Shown here: positions 52,569 to 61,152 of the stretch, piece after piece
Position numbering within the stretch: position 1 is the stretch's first letter
Layout: each line of letters starts with the position of its first letter
Source: Shinella yambaruensis
Lineage (GTDB): Bacteria > Pseudomonadota > Alphaproteobacteria > Rhizobiales > Rhizobiaceae
Length of the DNA stretch: 64,000 nucleotides
Assembly: GCF_022899355.1 (NCBI RefSeq)
Contig: NZ_JALJCK010000012.1
Coordinates: 62,001 to 126,000, forward strand
Reading direction: 5' to 3'
Made by a program: the position numbers and the translations under genes
The notes under the pieces: generated by a model
Database searches by the model: none
Seen by the model: the letters and a program-made list of their open reading frames with translations, nothing else
Told to the model about the DNA's origin: nothing

Positions 52569-52591
52569 GCGGCGCCCGAAGCGGGCGCCGC
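52569..52591 (-). terminator. Intrinsic terminator of the AraJ-like MFS gene
   Basis: GCGGCGCCCG and CGGGCGCCGC form a 10-bp stem with a three-base loop, 26 bases beyond the MFS stop on the minus strand. It is followed in that direction by the T-rich TTTCGTTTGT. Confidence 0.72.
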
Positions 52592-52616
52592 GCAGATCGT
52601 TTCCGGTCGTGGCGGA

Positions 52617-53855
52617 TCACTCGGCCGGGCAGGCCGGCGTTGCCGCCCGCTCGGTCTTTTCAAGCGCCAGGGAGACGAGGAAGACCCCGAAGCCGACGAC
52701 GGCGGTCGCCGCCCCCACGAAGCCCATCGCGCCGTAGCCGTAGCCGGCGCTGATCGCCATGCCGCCGAAGAGCGCGCCGAGCGCGTTGGCGACGTTGAAG
52801 GCGGAGTGGTTGAGCGCGGCGGCGAGGGTCTGCGCGTCGCCGGCGACATCCATCAGCCGCGTCTGCAGCGCCGGGCCGACGACGAAGCTGCAGCCGATGA
52901 GGAAGCAGCAGATGCCGAGCAGGACCGGGTTCTCCGCCGTCAGCGACAGGCTGACCAGCACGAAGAAATAGAGCGCCAGCGACCAGCCGATGGTGCGCAT
53001 CAGCGAGAGGTCGGCCAGCTTGGCGCCGAAAATGTTGCCGACGATCATGCCGCAGCCGAAGATCGCCATGATGACCGGCACCATGCCGACATGGAGCCCC
53101 GCGACCTCGGTGACGATCGGCGAGATGTAGGAGAAGACCGCGAACATGCCGCAGAAGCCGCTCGCGGCGATGCCGAGCGTCAGCCAGACCTGCTTGCGCT
53201 TCAGCGCGCCGAGCTCGGTGAGCGCGTTGATGCCCTTCGGTGCCTTGTCGCGCGGCAGGAAGATGGCGATGAGCGCGACCGTCAGCAGGCCGGTGATGCC
53301 GACGGCGACGAACATGAACTGCCAGTCGAATACCTGGCCGAAGAAGGCGGCGAGCGGCGTGCCGATCAGCGTTGCGACGGTGAGCCCCAGCATGACCTTG
53401 CCGACCGCCTGCGTGCGCCTGTTGACCGGCACCATGGAGGCGGCGACGAGCGCGGCGACGCCGAAATAGGCGCCGTGCGGCAGGCCGGAAAGGAAGCGGA
53501 AGAGGATGAAGCTCTCGAAGGTGGGCGCGACGGCGCTGGCAAGGTTGCCGGCGGCAAACAGGCCCATCAGCACGAGCAGCAGGTCGCGCCGGCGGAACCG
53601 CGCGCCGACGACGGCGATGACCGGCGCGCCGACCACCACGCCGAAGGCATAGGCGCTGATGACATAACCGGCCTCGGCCGTCGTCACGCCGAAAGTGGTG
53701 CCGACATCCGGCAGGAGGCCCATGATGGCGAATTCGCCGGTGCCGATGCCGAAGCTGCCGACGGCGAGCGCCAGGATGATGAGGGTGACGGTGAGCGCCG
53801 AAAGCGGCGGCTGCCCGGAGGAGAGGGCGGCATGGGGCAAGGCATGTTCGGACAC
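52617..53855 (-). CDS. MFS efflux transporter, AraJ-like
   Basis: 412 residues, 12 helices. GTGEFAIMGLLPDVGTTFGV (about 38-57) is the signature of the AraJ/sugar-efflux and purine ribonucleoside efflux group. GARFRRRDLLLVLMGLFAAG is the helix 2-3 loop. FLSGLPHGAYFGVAALVAAS and FSYISPIVTEVAGL are further typical blocks. It probably exports sugars or nucleoside-like compounds or drugs. Start ATG 53855. The divergent gap to the lipid kinase gene (53856-54209, 354 bases) contains three copies of a CCGGCCGG-bearing decamer (53946, 53980, 54012) but no recognised riboswitch or gene. Confidence 0.87.
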   Translation of the reverse strand: MSEHALPHAALSSGQPPLSALTVTLIILALAVGSFGIGTGEFAIMGLLPDVGTTFGVTTAEAGYVISAYAFGVVVGAPVIAVVGARFRRRDLLLVLMGLFAAGNLASAVAPTFESFILFRFLSGLPHGAYFGVAALVAASMVPVNRRTQAVGKVMLGLTVATLIGTPLAAFFGQVFDWQFMFVAVGITGLLTVALIAIFLPRDKAPKGINALTELGALKRKQVWLTLGIAASGFCGMFAVFSYISPIVTEVAGLHVGMVPVIMAIFGCGMIVGNIFGAKLADLSLMRTIGWSLALYFFVLVSLSLTAENPVLLGICCFLIGCSFVVGPALQTRLMDVAGDAQTLAAALNHSAFNVANALGALFGGMAISAGYGYGAMGFVGAATAVVGFGVFLVSLALEKTERAATPACPAE

Positions 53856-54209
53856 GGGATGGCTCCGCAGGGATTGCCCAGGCGCGACAAACCGGTGACA
53901 GACCCTGCACGGGCGGCCACTCCTCCTGGCTGCTGATGCGGTATGGTCCGGCCGGAAGGGCCACGATGGGGAAGGTACAGTCCGGCCGGCATGCGTACTC
54001 CCGACGCAGGCGACCGGCCGGCAATATATCAGAGCCGGGCGTGCTGCCTACTGCGATTTTTCACCCGTCCCGCATTTGGCCGGGGCATGCGCGCTCACGA
54101 ATTATTGCACCCTGTTGCGCGATCGCCTGTTAATCGCCGCTTTCTCGCTTATCTAATGGGATCCACAATCACCCATCAGGCGTTCTCGGCCAAGACGCGG
54201 AGTATGCGA

Positions 54210-55148
54210 ATGAGAGTACAGGCGATATTCAACAGGGACGGGGGGACGTTCCGCACCACCGACATGGAGGCCTATGCGCGCCACGCGGAGAAGGTCTTCT
54301 ACGAGGCGGGGCACCACCTCGACTGCGATATCGTCGAGGGGGCCGATATCGAGATGGCGCTGCGCCGCTGCTCGGACCGCACGGATCTCGACGCGATGCT
54401 GGCCGGCGGCGGCGACGGCACGGTTTCGGCCGCGGCCGGCCTTGCCTGGCAGAACAGGATGCCGCTCGGCATCATCCCGGCCGGCACCATGAACCTCTTT
54501 GCCCGCTCGCTGAACATCCCGCTCGACATCTGGCAGGCGATCGACGCGCTTGCGGACGGCGACATCGCGGCGGCCGACATCGGCACGGCGGACGACCGGG
54601 CCTTCGTGCACCAGTTCTCCGCCGGGCTGCACGCCCGCATGGTGCGCCTGCGCAACGCCATGACCTACCGCTCGCGCATGGGCAAGATCGCCGCCAACAC
54701 CCGTGCTGCCGTCGGCGTCATATTCGACCCGCCGGAATTCGAGGTGCAGTTCACCGTCGATGGCGCCGAGGAGCACCGCAAGGTCTCCGCCATCAACGTC
54801 TCGAACAACCGCTTCGGCGAGAACGGCCTGCTCTATGCCGATGACCTCACCGGCGGCCATCTCGGCTTCTACACGACGAATCCGCTGAAGCCGGCGGGTG
54901 TCGCCAAGCTCGCCTTCGACATCCTGCGCGGCAAGCTGCGGGAGAATGCCGACGTCACCGAGATGACCGGCACCGCCGTCGACCTGCATTTCCCCAAGGT
55001 CGACCGGGCGATCAACTGCGTCATCGACGGCGAACTGCTGCCGATGGACCGCGACGTCTCGATCCGGCTGCATCCGGGCGAACTGAAGGTCATGGTGCCG
55101 AAGGTGCAGGCGAAGAACATGGCGACGACCGAGCCGGCCGCGGCGTGA
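54210..55148 (+). CDS. Diacylglycerol/sphingosine kinase-like lipid kinase
   Basis: 312 residues with the DAGK catalytic domain. The nucleotide loop AGGGDGTVSAAAGL (GGDGT, about 67-80) and GIIPAGTMNLFARSLNIPLD are both diagnostic. VSAINVSNNRFGENGLLYAD and the C-terminal NCVIDGELLPMDRDVSI also fit. The enzyme would phosphorylate diacylglycerol or another lipid at the inner membrane face. Of the ATGs 54204 and 54210, the second has better spacing from GCGGAG. The open frame upstream is unlikely to be coding. Confidence 0.9.
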   Translation: MRVQAIFNRDGGTFRTTDMEAYARHAEKVFYEAGHHLDCDIVEGADIEMALRRCSDRTDLDAMLAGGGDGTVSAAAGLAWQNRMPLGIIPAGTMNLFARSLNIPLDIWQAIDALADGDIAAADIGTADDRAFVHQFSAGLHARMVRLRNAMTYRSRMGKIAANTRAAVGVIFDPPEFEVQFTVDGAEEHRKVSAINVSNNRFGENGLLYADDLTGGHLGFYTTNPLKPAGVAKLAFDILRGKLRENADVTEMTGTAVDLHFPKVDRAINCVIDGELLPMDRDVSIRLHPGELKVMVPKVQAKNMATTEPAAA

Positions 55149-55166
55149 GGCCGTGTCACGGGCTGC

Positions 55167-55305
55167 CCCTCACCCTAACCCTCTCCCCGCAAGCGGGGAG
55201 AGGGGACTTGCCCCACGAAAGAATATTGGCCGAGGAAACCAGTGCGGCATATCTCCTTCGCCCCGTTTACGGGGAGAAGGTGGCCGGCAGGCCGGATGAG
55301 GGGCC
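55167..55305. repeat. Family A2 bipartite palindrome
   Basis: The left stem CCTCTCCCCGCAAGCGGGGA is followed by a spacer GAAAGAATATTGGCCGAGG, then CTTCGCCCCGTTTACGGGG and TGGCCGGCAGGCCGGATGAG. This has the same organisation as 3088-3220 in reverse and as the in-gene copy at 10760-10920. It lies between the converging lipid kinase and glutamine synthetase-like genes. Confidence 0.82.
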
Positions 55306-55319
55306 GGGTGCCGCTTTCG

Positions 55320-56678
55320 TCAAATCCGCGGCAGATAGGTCTGGTAGTCGAAATCCGAGACCGTGCGCAGGTAGACGATCGCCTCCTTGCGCTTCGTATC
55401 GCCGTAGAGCTTCTGGTATTCGGCGCCAAAGGCATCCCGGATGAAGGGCGAGGCTGAAAATTCCTCGACCGCCGTCAGGAAATCGTGCGTCAGGCGCTTG
55501 GCGTCCGGCGCGTCCTTGCCCGGCTCCGTCACGGGGCCTGGATCGAGATTCTCATCGAGGCCGAGCAGGATGCCGCCGAGGATGGCGGTCAAGAGCAGGT
55601 ACGGGTTGACGTCGGCGCCCGCCACGCGATGCTCGACGCGCGCCGCCGGGCCGTCCTTGTCCGGAATGCGGATGGCGGTGCCGCGATGGCCGAACCCCCA
55701 GGTGAGATCGACCGGCGCGAAGGAGCCGGGCTGGAAGCGCCGGTAGGAATTGGCGAAGGGCGCGAAGACGAGCTGCGCATCGCGCATCGTCTGCAGCATG
55801 CCCGCGCAGACGGATTTCAGCTTTGCCGGTTCGCCGCCCCTGGCGTCGAGGATGTTCTTGCCGTCCCGGTCGATGACGCTGCAATGCACATGCAGGCCGG
55901 AACCCGCCTGGTCGGCATAGGGCTTCGCCATGCAGGTGGATTTGAGGCCGAAGCGGCGCGCCGCCTGCTCGGCGATGCGCTTCAGGTAGATGCAGTCGTC
56001 GGCGGCGGCAAGCGCGTCCGGCCGGTGCAGGAGGTTGATCTCGAACTGGCCGGGGCCGAATTCCGCCGTCGTCGCATCGGCGGGCAGGTCCATGGCCTTG
56101 GCCCAGGCCCGCACCGTCTGGAGATAGTCGTCGAGCGCATCCGTCGCGCGCATGTCGTAGAGCTGGAAACCGTTCGGCTGGTCGCGGTACATCAGCGCCG
56201 CCGGCGGGCGGGGCTTGCCGGTCACGCGAAAATCGTCCTCCACCACGTAGAATTCCAGCTCCGTCGCGACGACGGGCGTCAAACCCCTGTCGTCGAAGCG
56301 CTTCAGCATGCGTGCAAGAATGGCGCGCGGGTCCATGAAGGAGGGGGAGCCGTCGAATTCGTGCATGGTGGCGAGCACCTGCCGGGAGCCTTCCGGGGCC
56401 CAGGGCATGGCCGTCAGCGAGCGGCGGTCGGGAATGCACACACCGTCCGGGTCGCCGACGGAAAGGGACAGGCCCGTGATGTCGTCATTGTCGTCGCCCC
56501 AGATGTCGAGCGACTGGGTGGAGGAGGGCAGGCGCACCGAACCGTCCCAGATCTTCTTCTCGCCTTCCGGCGGAACCTGCTTGCCGCGCAGGTCGCCATT
56601 CATGCCGACGAGGAGGATTTCGATACGGGGCGGGGTATTGGCGGGCGGCGAACCGGCTGCCTTGGTGTCGTTTGTCAT
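55320..56678 (-). CDS. Glutamine synthetase-family ligase, PuuA (gamma-glutamylputrescine synthetase) type
   Basis: 452 residues. N-terminal beta-grasp GMNGDLRGKQVPP and the catalytic barrel with LEFYVVEDDFR, EFGPGQFEINLLHRPDALAA (metal and glutamate ligands), GSGLHVHCSVIDRDGKNIL and NSYRRFQPGSFAP with ARVEHRVAGADVNPYL. This type joins glutamate to an amine such as putrescine. The divergent gene encodes a SpuC/PuuC-like aminotransferase, supporting polyamine catabolism. Start ATG 56678 gives the usual family length; the much longer open frame beyond it is the antisense of the aminotransferase gene. The 147-base divergent region should hold common regulation. Confidence 0.88.
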   Translation of the reverse strand: MTNDTKAAGSPPANTPPRIEILLVGMNGDLRGKQVPPEGEKKIWDGSVRLPSSTQSLDIWGDDNDDITGLSLSVGDPDGVCIPDRRSLTAMPWAPEGSRQVLATMHEFDGSPSFMDPRAILARMLKRFDDRGLTPVVATELEFYVVEDDFRVTGKPRPPAALMYRDQPNGFQLYDMRATDALDDYLQTVRAWAKAMDLPADATTAEFGPGQFEINLLHRPDALAAADDCIYLKRIAEQAARRFGLKSTCMAKPYADQAGSGLHVHCSVIDRDGKNILDARGGEPAKLKSVCAGMLQTMRDAQLVFAPFANSYRRFQPGSFAPVDLTWGFGHRGTAIRIPDKDGPAARVEHRVAGADVNPYLLLTAILGGILLGLDENLDPGPVTEPGKDAPDAKRLTHDFLTAVEEFSASPFIRDAFGAEYQKLYGDTKRKEAIVYLRTVSDFDYQTYLPRI

Positions 56679-56825
56679 GGTGCCTGCTTCGGTTTGGCGG
56701 GAAGCATGGACAAGAAATTTGCTTTCGCTCGATCTCTTGCCAAATGCCTGTTGTATGGGCATTTTCGTAACCCATTCTGTCCCGCCGTTCAATAAGGCGG
56801 GATCTACCCCCAAGGATGTAGTCAA

Positions 56826-58199
56826 ATGTCGAACAGCAGTGCAGCAGCCGTTTCCAACCTCGGTGCCCTCGATGCCGCCCATCATCTTCATCCCTTCTCG
56901 GACATGAAGAAGCTGAACGCCACCGGCACGCGCATCATCGAGCGCGGCGAAGGGTGCTACATCTTCGACAACCACGGCAAGCGCTATCTCGACGGCTTCG
57001 CCGGCCTCTGGTGCGTGAACATCGGCTATGGCCGCAAGGAAATCGCCGAGGCCGTCATGCGCCAGATGAACGAGCTGCCCTACTACAACACCTTCTTCGG
57101 CACGACGACGCCGCCGGCCGTGCTGCTCGCCCAGAAGATCACCTCCCATGCCGGCCCGAACATCAACCGCGTCTTCTTCACGGGCTCCGGCTCGGAGGCC
57201 AACGACACCTGGTTCCGCATGGCCCGCGTCTATTGGGGCGCCATGGGCAAGCCGACCAAGAAGGCGATCATCGCCCGCAAGAACGGCTATCACGGCTCCA
57301 CTGTTGCCGGCGCCTCGCTCGGCGGCATGAAGTGGATGCACGAGCAGGGCGACCTGCCGATCGAGGGCATCCACCACATTGACCAGCCCTTCTGGTATGC
57401 CGAGGGCGGCGACCTCTCGCCGGAGGAATTCGGCCTGAAGATGGCCCGCCAGCTGGAGGAGAAGATCGACGAGCTCGGTGAAGACAATGTCGCCGCCTTC
57501 GTCGCCGAGCCGATCCAGGGCGCGGGCGGCGTCATCGTGCCGCCGGCCACCTACTGGCCGGAGATCGCCCGCATCTGCAAGGCGAAGAACATCCTGCTCG
57601 TCGCCGACGAGGTGATCTGCGGCTTCGGCCGCACCGGCCACTGGTTCGGCCACCAGCATTTCGGCGTGGAGCCTGACCTCGCGCCGATCGCCAAGGGCCT
57701 TTCCTCCGGATATCTGCCGATCGGCGGCGTCATGGTGTCCGACCGCGTCGGCAATGTGCTGGTGGAAGAAGTCGGCGATTTCAACCACGGCTTCACCTAT
57801 TCCGGCCACCCGGTCTGCGCCGCCGCGGCGCTGGAGAACCTGCGCATCATCGAGGACGAAAAGCTCGTCGAGCGCGTGCACGACGATATCGGCCCCTATC
57901 TCGCCGCAGGCCTCAAATCGCTGGAGGACCTGCCGATCGTCGGTCAGGTCCAGCAGGTCGGCCTGATGGCCGCCGTCCAGCTCGCCGAGGACAAGGCGAG
58001 CCGCAAACGCTTCGAGGACAAGGAAAAGGCCGGCGTCACCGTGCGCAACCATTGCCTGGAAAACGGCCTCGTGCTGCGCGCCACCGGCGACCGCATGCTC
58101 TTCTCCCCGCCGCTCGTCATCACCCACGCGGAAGTCGACCAGATGATCGACATCACCCGCAAGGGGCTGGAGCATGCGTGGAAAGTGCTGACGGCCTGA
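56826..58199 (+). CDS. Class III aminotransferase, putrescine/polyamine-pyruvate type (SpuC-like)
   Basis: 457 residues, PLP enzyme. HLHPFSDMKKLNATGTRIIE opens the sequence, as in SpuC. FTGSGSEANDTWFRMARVYW binds the PLP phosphate, AEPIQGAGGVIVPPATYWPE and LLVADEVICGFGRTGHWFG give the Asp contacting the pyridine nitrogen, and the PLP lysine lies in DLAPIAKGLSSGYLPIGGV. It likely transaminates putrescine or a similar omega-amine with pyruvate. It diverges from the PuuA-like ligase, so the two may act on the same amine. It ends six bases from the converging vapC gene. Confidence 0.93.
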   Translation: MSNSSAAAVSNLGALDAAHHLHPFSDMKKLNATGTRIIERGEGCYIFDNHGKRYLDGFAGLWCVNIGYGRKEIAEAVMRQMNELPYYNTFFGTTTPPAVLLAQKITSHAGPNINRVFFTGSGSEANDTWFRMARVYWGAMGKPTKKAIIARKNGYHGSTVAGASLGGMKWMHEQGDLPIEGIHHIDQPFWYAEGGDLSPEEFGLKMARQLEEKIDELGEDNVAAFVAEPIQGAGGVIVPPATYWPEIARICKAKNILLVADEVICGFGRTGHWFGHQHFGVEPDLAPIAKGLSSGYLPIGGVMVSDRVGNVLVEEVGDFNHGFTYSGHPVCAAAALENLRIIEDEKLVERVHDDIGPYLAAGLKSLEDLPIVGQVQQVGLMAAVQLAEDKASRKRFEDKEKAGVTVRNHCLENGLVLRATGDRMLFSPPLVITHAEVDQMIDITRKGLEHAWKVLTA

Positions 58200-58204
58200 G
58201 AAGT

Positions 58205-58594
58205 TCAGGCGATCCGAAGGCCGAGATGCTCGGCCATCGGATCGAAATCCCTGTCTGCATGGAGCAGGCTGTAGCCATGCTCCATGCAATAGGTGCCGAT
58301 GATGAGATCGGCGGTCTTGCGGATGGTGATGCCCTTTGAACGGAGAAGGCGGAAATTCGCGGCGGCTTTTACTGCAATTTCTGGCGAAAGCATCGCGGCT
58401 TGCGCGAAGGCCGCCAACTCTTTCTGCAGGTCGGTCGCATGCTTATCGCTACGAGCCCCGCGCAGAACTTCCAATAAGACGATATCGCCAACGATGATTT
58501 GTGCCGGGTTCGAAATTGCCCTGAGCCGCATGACCTCGGGCGTATCGCGGTCGTGGATCAGCGCGATCCAGACAGAACTATCGACAGCGATCAT
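58205..58594 (-). CDS. vapC: VapC-type PIN-domain toxin
   Basis: A 129-residue PIN-domain ribonuclease. The acidic catalytic residues lie in MIAVDSSVWIAL (Asp4), VGDIVLLEVLRG (Glu), KTADLIIGTYCMEHG (Asp) and LLHADRDFDPMAEH (Asp). The start codon overlaps the antitoxin stop by four bases (ATGA on the minus strand), so production is coupled to VapB. Usual length. The target is presumably an RNA such as initiator tRNA, as for other VapCs, but cannot be inferred here. Confidence 0.92.
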   Translation of the reverse strand: MIAVDSSVWIALIHDRDTPEVMRLRAISNPAQIIVGDIVLLEVLRGARSDKHATDLQKELAAFAQAAMLSPEIAVKAAANFRLLRSKGITIRKTADLIIGTYCMEHGYSLLHADRDFDPMAEHLGLRIA

Positions 58595-58821
58595 TCCGCA
58601 GCGTCTGGAAGCAATTCTTCGTCCGGATCGATATCCGTGCGCATCTCGTCGAGGTCGCCCTCCCAGCCCATGCCGCGAAGGTTTTCGAGAGCTTCGCGGC
58701 GCTGGCAATTTTGCACGAGTTCACGAAGCGCCAGATCCACGATAGCCTTCTTCGTGGGCAGGCCGGTGAATTCTTTTGCTTTCGCAATCAAATCGTCATC
58801 GAGATCGATGTTTGTGCGCAT
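58591..58821 (-). CDS. vapB: VapB-type antitoxin
   Basis: A 76-residue antitoxin. The N-terminal ribbon-helix-helix MRTNIDLDDDLIAKAKEFTG and PTKKAIVDLALRELVQ bind DNA; the acidic C terminus (DIDPDEELLPDAAE) should wrap the toxin. ATG 58821 was chosen because the ribbon strand begins there; an in-frame earlier start would run through the operator palindrome. It is translated ahead of vapC with a four-base overlap and is likely autoregulated through the inverted repeat just upstream. Confidence 0.92.
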   Translation of the reverse strand: MRTNIDLDDDLIAKAKEFTGLPTKKAIVDLALRELVQNCQRREALENLRGMGWEGDLDEMRTDIDPDEELLPDAAE

Positions 58822-58834
58822 GGCAACCTCGCAT

Positions 58835-58860
58835 GTGTATGAAACAGGAAGATCATACAC
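58835..58860. promoter_or_regulatory. vapBC operator palindrome
   Basis: GTGTATGA (58835-58842) and TCATACAC (58853-58860) form a perfect 8-bp inverted repeat with a 10-base centre, 14 bases upstream of vapB. The position and size fit a VapB or VapBC autoregulatory binding site overlapping the promoter. Confidence 0.7.
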
Positions 58861-58885
58861 CAAGGCGAGGTCCCTTACAACAAAG

Positions 58886-60388
58886 TCACTGAAACGCCGT
58901 CTCGAAGAAGCTCCTCAGCTTGCGCGAATGCAGCTTCTCCGTCGGCATGCCCGCCAGCTTCTCCAGCGCCCGGATCCCGATGCGCAGATGCTGGTTCACC
59001 TGCGTTCGATAGAAGGCCGTCGCCATGCCCGGCAGCTTCAATTCGCCGTGCAGCGGCTTGTCGGAAACGCACAGCAGCGTGCCGTAGGGCACGCGGAAGC
59101 GGAAGCCGTTGGCGGCGATGGTGGCCGATTCCATGTCGAGCGCGATGGCGCGGGACTGGGAGAGGCGTTTGACGGGGCCGCGCTGGTCGCGCAGTTCCCA
59201 GTTGCGGTTGTCGATCGTCGCCACGGTGCCGGTGCGCATGATGCGCTTGAGGTCATAACCTTCGAGGCCCGTCACCTCCTCGACGGCGCTTTCCAGCGCC
59301 ACCTGCACTTCGGCGAGCGCCGGAATCGGCACCCAGACCGGCAGGTCGTCGTCCAGCACGTGGTCCTCGCGGACATAGGCATGGGCGAGCACGTAGTCGC
59401 CGAGCGTCTGGCTGTTCCTGAGGCCCGCGCAATGGCCGAGCATCAGCCAGGCATGCGGACGCAGCACGGCGATATGGTCGGTGATCGTCTTGGCGTTGGA
59501 GGGGCCGACGCCGATATTGACCAGCGTGATGCCACCATGGCCCTTCTTCTTGATGTGGTAGGCCGGCATCTGCGGCAGGCGGGCGAGCGTCAGGTCGGTC
59601 TCCGGCATGTCGGCGCCGGCGGGCGTGATGATGTTGCCGGGCTCGACGAAGGCCGTATAGCCGTTGCCCCCCTCGGCCATCTGCAGGCGCGCCCAGGCGC
59701 AGAATTCGTCGACATAGAACTGGTAGTTCGTAAAGAGCACGAAATTCTGGAAATGGTTGGCGCTCGTCGCCGTGTAGTGGCTGAGGCGGGCGAGCGAATA
59801 ATCGATGCGCTGCGCGGTGAAGGGCGCGAGCGGCGAGGGTTCGCCGGGACCGGGCTCATAGGCGCCGTTGGCGATCTCGTCGTCGGTGGTGGTGAGGTCC
59901 GGCGCATCGAAGAGATCGCGCAGCGGAAGCTCGATGCCCTCGGCGATCTCCGCCTCCACATAGGCGCCTTCGCCGAAGGCGAAGTGTAGCGGGATCGGGG
60001 TCGTCGATTCCGAGACGATGACGCGAACGCCGTGGTTGCGCATCAAAAGGCCGAGCTGTTCCTTGAGATAGTGCCGGAAGAGTTTCGGCCGCGTGATGGT
60101 GGTCGTGTAGACGCCGGGCGAGGCGACGTAACCGTAGGACAGGCGGGAATCGACATGGCCGAAGCTGGTCGTCTCGATGGAGACCTGCGGATAGCAGGCG
60201 CGGAAGCGCTTGTCCGGCGTGCCGTTCCTGCCGAGCGAAACGAAGGCGTCGGTCAGGAAGGTCGTGTTGCGGTCGTAGAGGGCCTGCAGGGCATCGACGG
60301 CGGCCGTGGAATCCTCGAAGGATTGCGGCTCGTAGGGCTCGGGTGTCGCGAAGGAAAGAGGCTTGGGGGAGAAGATTCGTTTGCTCAT
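58886..60388 (-). CDS. amn: AMP nucleosidase
   Basis: A 500-residue cytosolic enzyme hydrolysing AMP to adenine and ribose-5-phosphate. The N-terminal Amn domain includes ALYDRNTTFLTDAFVSLGRN. The C-terminal nucleoside phosphorylase-fold domain shows ITLVNIGVGPSNAKTITDHI, HAWLMLGHCAGLRNSQ, and DMESATIAANGFRFRVPYG, which contains the conserved Glu contacting the ribose. Length and layout match E. coli Amn. The start at 60388 (ATG) follows CAACACCTATAGTGATTC; no clear RBS. It lies upstream of vapBC but has a 24-base gap after the operator. Confidence 0.94.
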   Translation of the reverse strand: MSKRIFSPKPLSFATPEPYEPQSFEDSTAAVDALQALYDRNTTFLTDAFVSLGRNGTPDKRFRACYPQVSIETTSFGHVDSRLSYGYVASPGVYTTTITRPKLFRHYLKEQLGLLMRNHGVRVIVSESTTPIPLHFAFGEGAYVEAEIAEGIELPLRDLFDAPDLTTTDDEIANGAYEPGPGEPSPLAPFTAQRIDYSLARLSHYTATSANHFQNFVLFTNYQFYVDEFCAWARLQMAEGGNGYTAFVEPGNIITPAGADMPETDLTLARLPQMPAYHIKKKGHGGITLVNIGVGPSNAKTITDHIAVLRPHAWLMLGHCAGLRNSQTLGDYVLAHAYVREDHVLDDDLPVWVPIPALAEVQVALESAVEEVTGLEGYDLKRIMRTGTVATIDNRNWELRDQRGPVKRLSQSRAIALDMESATIAANGFRFRVPYGTLLCVSDKPLHGELKLPGMATAFYRTQVNQHLRIGIRALEKLAGMPTEKLHSRKLRSFFETAFQ

Positions 60389-60451
60389 GAATCACTATAG
60401 GTGTTGTTTTTTGACAAGCAAACGACAAGTTCGGCGCGCCCGCAAGCCCCG

Positions 60452-60503
60452 GGACCAATCGCCCTTCAGCCGAGGCCGGACGGGGCTGAAGGGCGATTGG
60501 TCC
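60452..60503 (-). terminator. Perfect 20-bp inverted repeat at the end of the ynfA gene
   Basis: GGACCAATCGCCCTTCAGCC (60452-60471) pairs without mismatch with its complement at 60484-60503 around a 12-base loop. It begins at the stop codon of the YnfA-family gene. It should act as terminator or barrier between ynfA and amn on the minus strand. Confidence 0.7.
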
Positions 60504-60823
60504 TAGCGCGGGGCCGCGAGGACGACGCCGGCACCGACGAGCGCCAGCGCCGCGCCGGCCACGTCGAAGCGGTCGGGGCGAAGCCCTTCGGCAAACCAGA
60601 GCCAGAGGAGGGAGGCGGCGATATAGACCCCGCCATAGGCCGCATAGGCCCGCCCGGCAAAGGCGCTGTCGACCTGCGCCAGCAGCCAGCCGAAAAGCGC
60701 GAGCGAGGCCATGCCGGGAACGAGCCACAGGATGGACTTGTCGAGCCGCCACCAGGCCCAGAAGGCAAAGCACCCGGCGATCTCGGCAAGGGCCGCGAGG
60801 GAAAAGACAAGGAGGGATTTCAT
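60503..60823 (-). CDS. YnfA-family (UPF0060) small membrane protein
   Basis: 106 residues, four helices: [58 protein letters not shown] and [15 protein letters not shown]. The motifs EIAGCFAFW and [20 protein letters not shown] are diagnostic of UPF0060. Members are small inner-membrane proteins reminiscent of SMR efflux pumps; function not settled. Start ATG 60823. Confidence 0.93.
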   Translation of the reverse strand: MKSLLVFSLAALAEIAGCFAFWAWWRLDKSILWLVPGMASLALFGWLLAQVDSAFAGRAYAAYGGVYIAASLLWLWFAEGLRPDRFDVAGAALALVGAGVVLAAPR

Positions 60824-60944
60824 CCGCGGCTCCGGGCTCAGGCATGTCGACTTGCGCCTGCCCGTTTCGGATCGGTGACGACGGGAAAGGGGAAGCGCTG
60901 GCCTGACCCGTTTAGCACGGATGGCGGGAGGGCAAAGCGTATTC

Positions 60945-61121
60945 TCAGCTCATCGACTGGCGCTGGAGCGTGACGAAGAGGACGAGGCCCGCCCCCTGCT
61001 TCTCGATGCCGAGGCCGCCGGCATTGCTCCAGGCGAGCGCACCGACCGGGGCGATCATCATCGCCGAGAGGGCGAGGATGCGCATGGCGGTGGCGCAGGT
61101 ATGGGCAAGGGCGGTCGTCAT
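60945..61121 (-). CDS. Small predicted membrane/exported protein (58 aa)
   Basis: A 58-codon frame starting at ATG 61121 and ending at 60945. The peptide has a hydrophobic segment at about 11-31 ([20 protein letters not shown]), then [20 protein letters not shown]. This suggests a signal or anchor segment. I do not recognise it. It lies 31 bases after another tiny membrane protein gene on the same strand, which supports its being real. Confidence 0.45.
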   Translation of the reverse strand: MTTALAHTCATAMRILALSAMMIAPVGALAWSNAGGLGIEKQGAGLVLFVTLQRQSMS

Positions 61122-61152
61122 CTCGGCGTGTCCAGGTGTCTTGGAAGAAGTG

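Noticed and set aside
53856..54209. Riboswitch in the leader of the AraJ-like transporter
   Set aside because: I compared by eye with FMN, TPP, cobalamin, SAM and guanidine signatures and saw no matching conserved cores; only repeated CCGGCCGG decamers.
55320..58289. Single 989-codon open frame on the minus strand spanning the glutamine synthetase-like gene and the region opposite the aminotransferase
   Set aside because: Only the first part (from 56678) matches a protein family. The rest is antisense to a well-supported aminotransferase gene and stays open because of high third-position GC.
60389..60420. Promoter directly in front of amn (TTGCTT, 16 bases, TATAGT on the minus strand)
   Set aside because: The -10-like box would lie only about eight bases from the start codon, leaving no room for a leader or RBS; evidence too weak.
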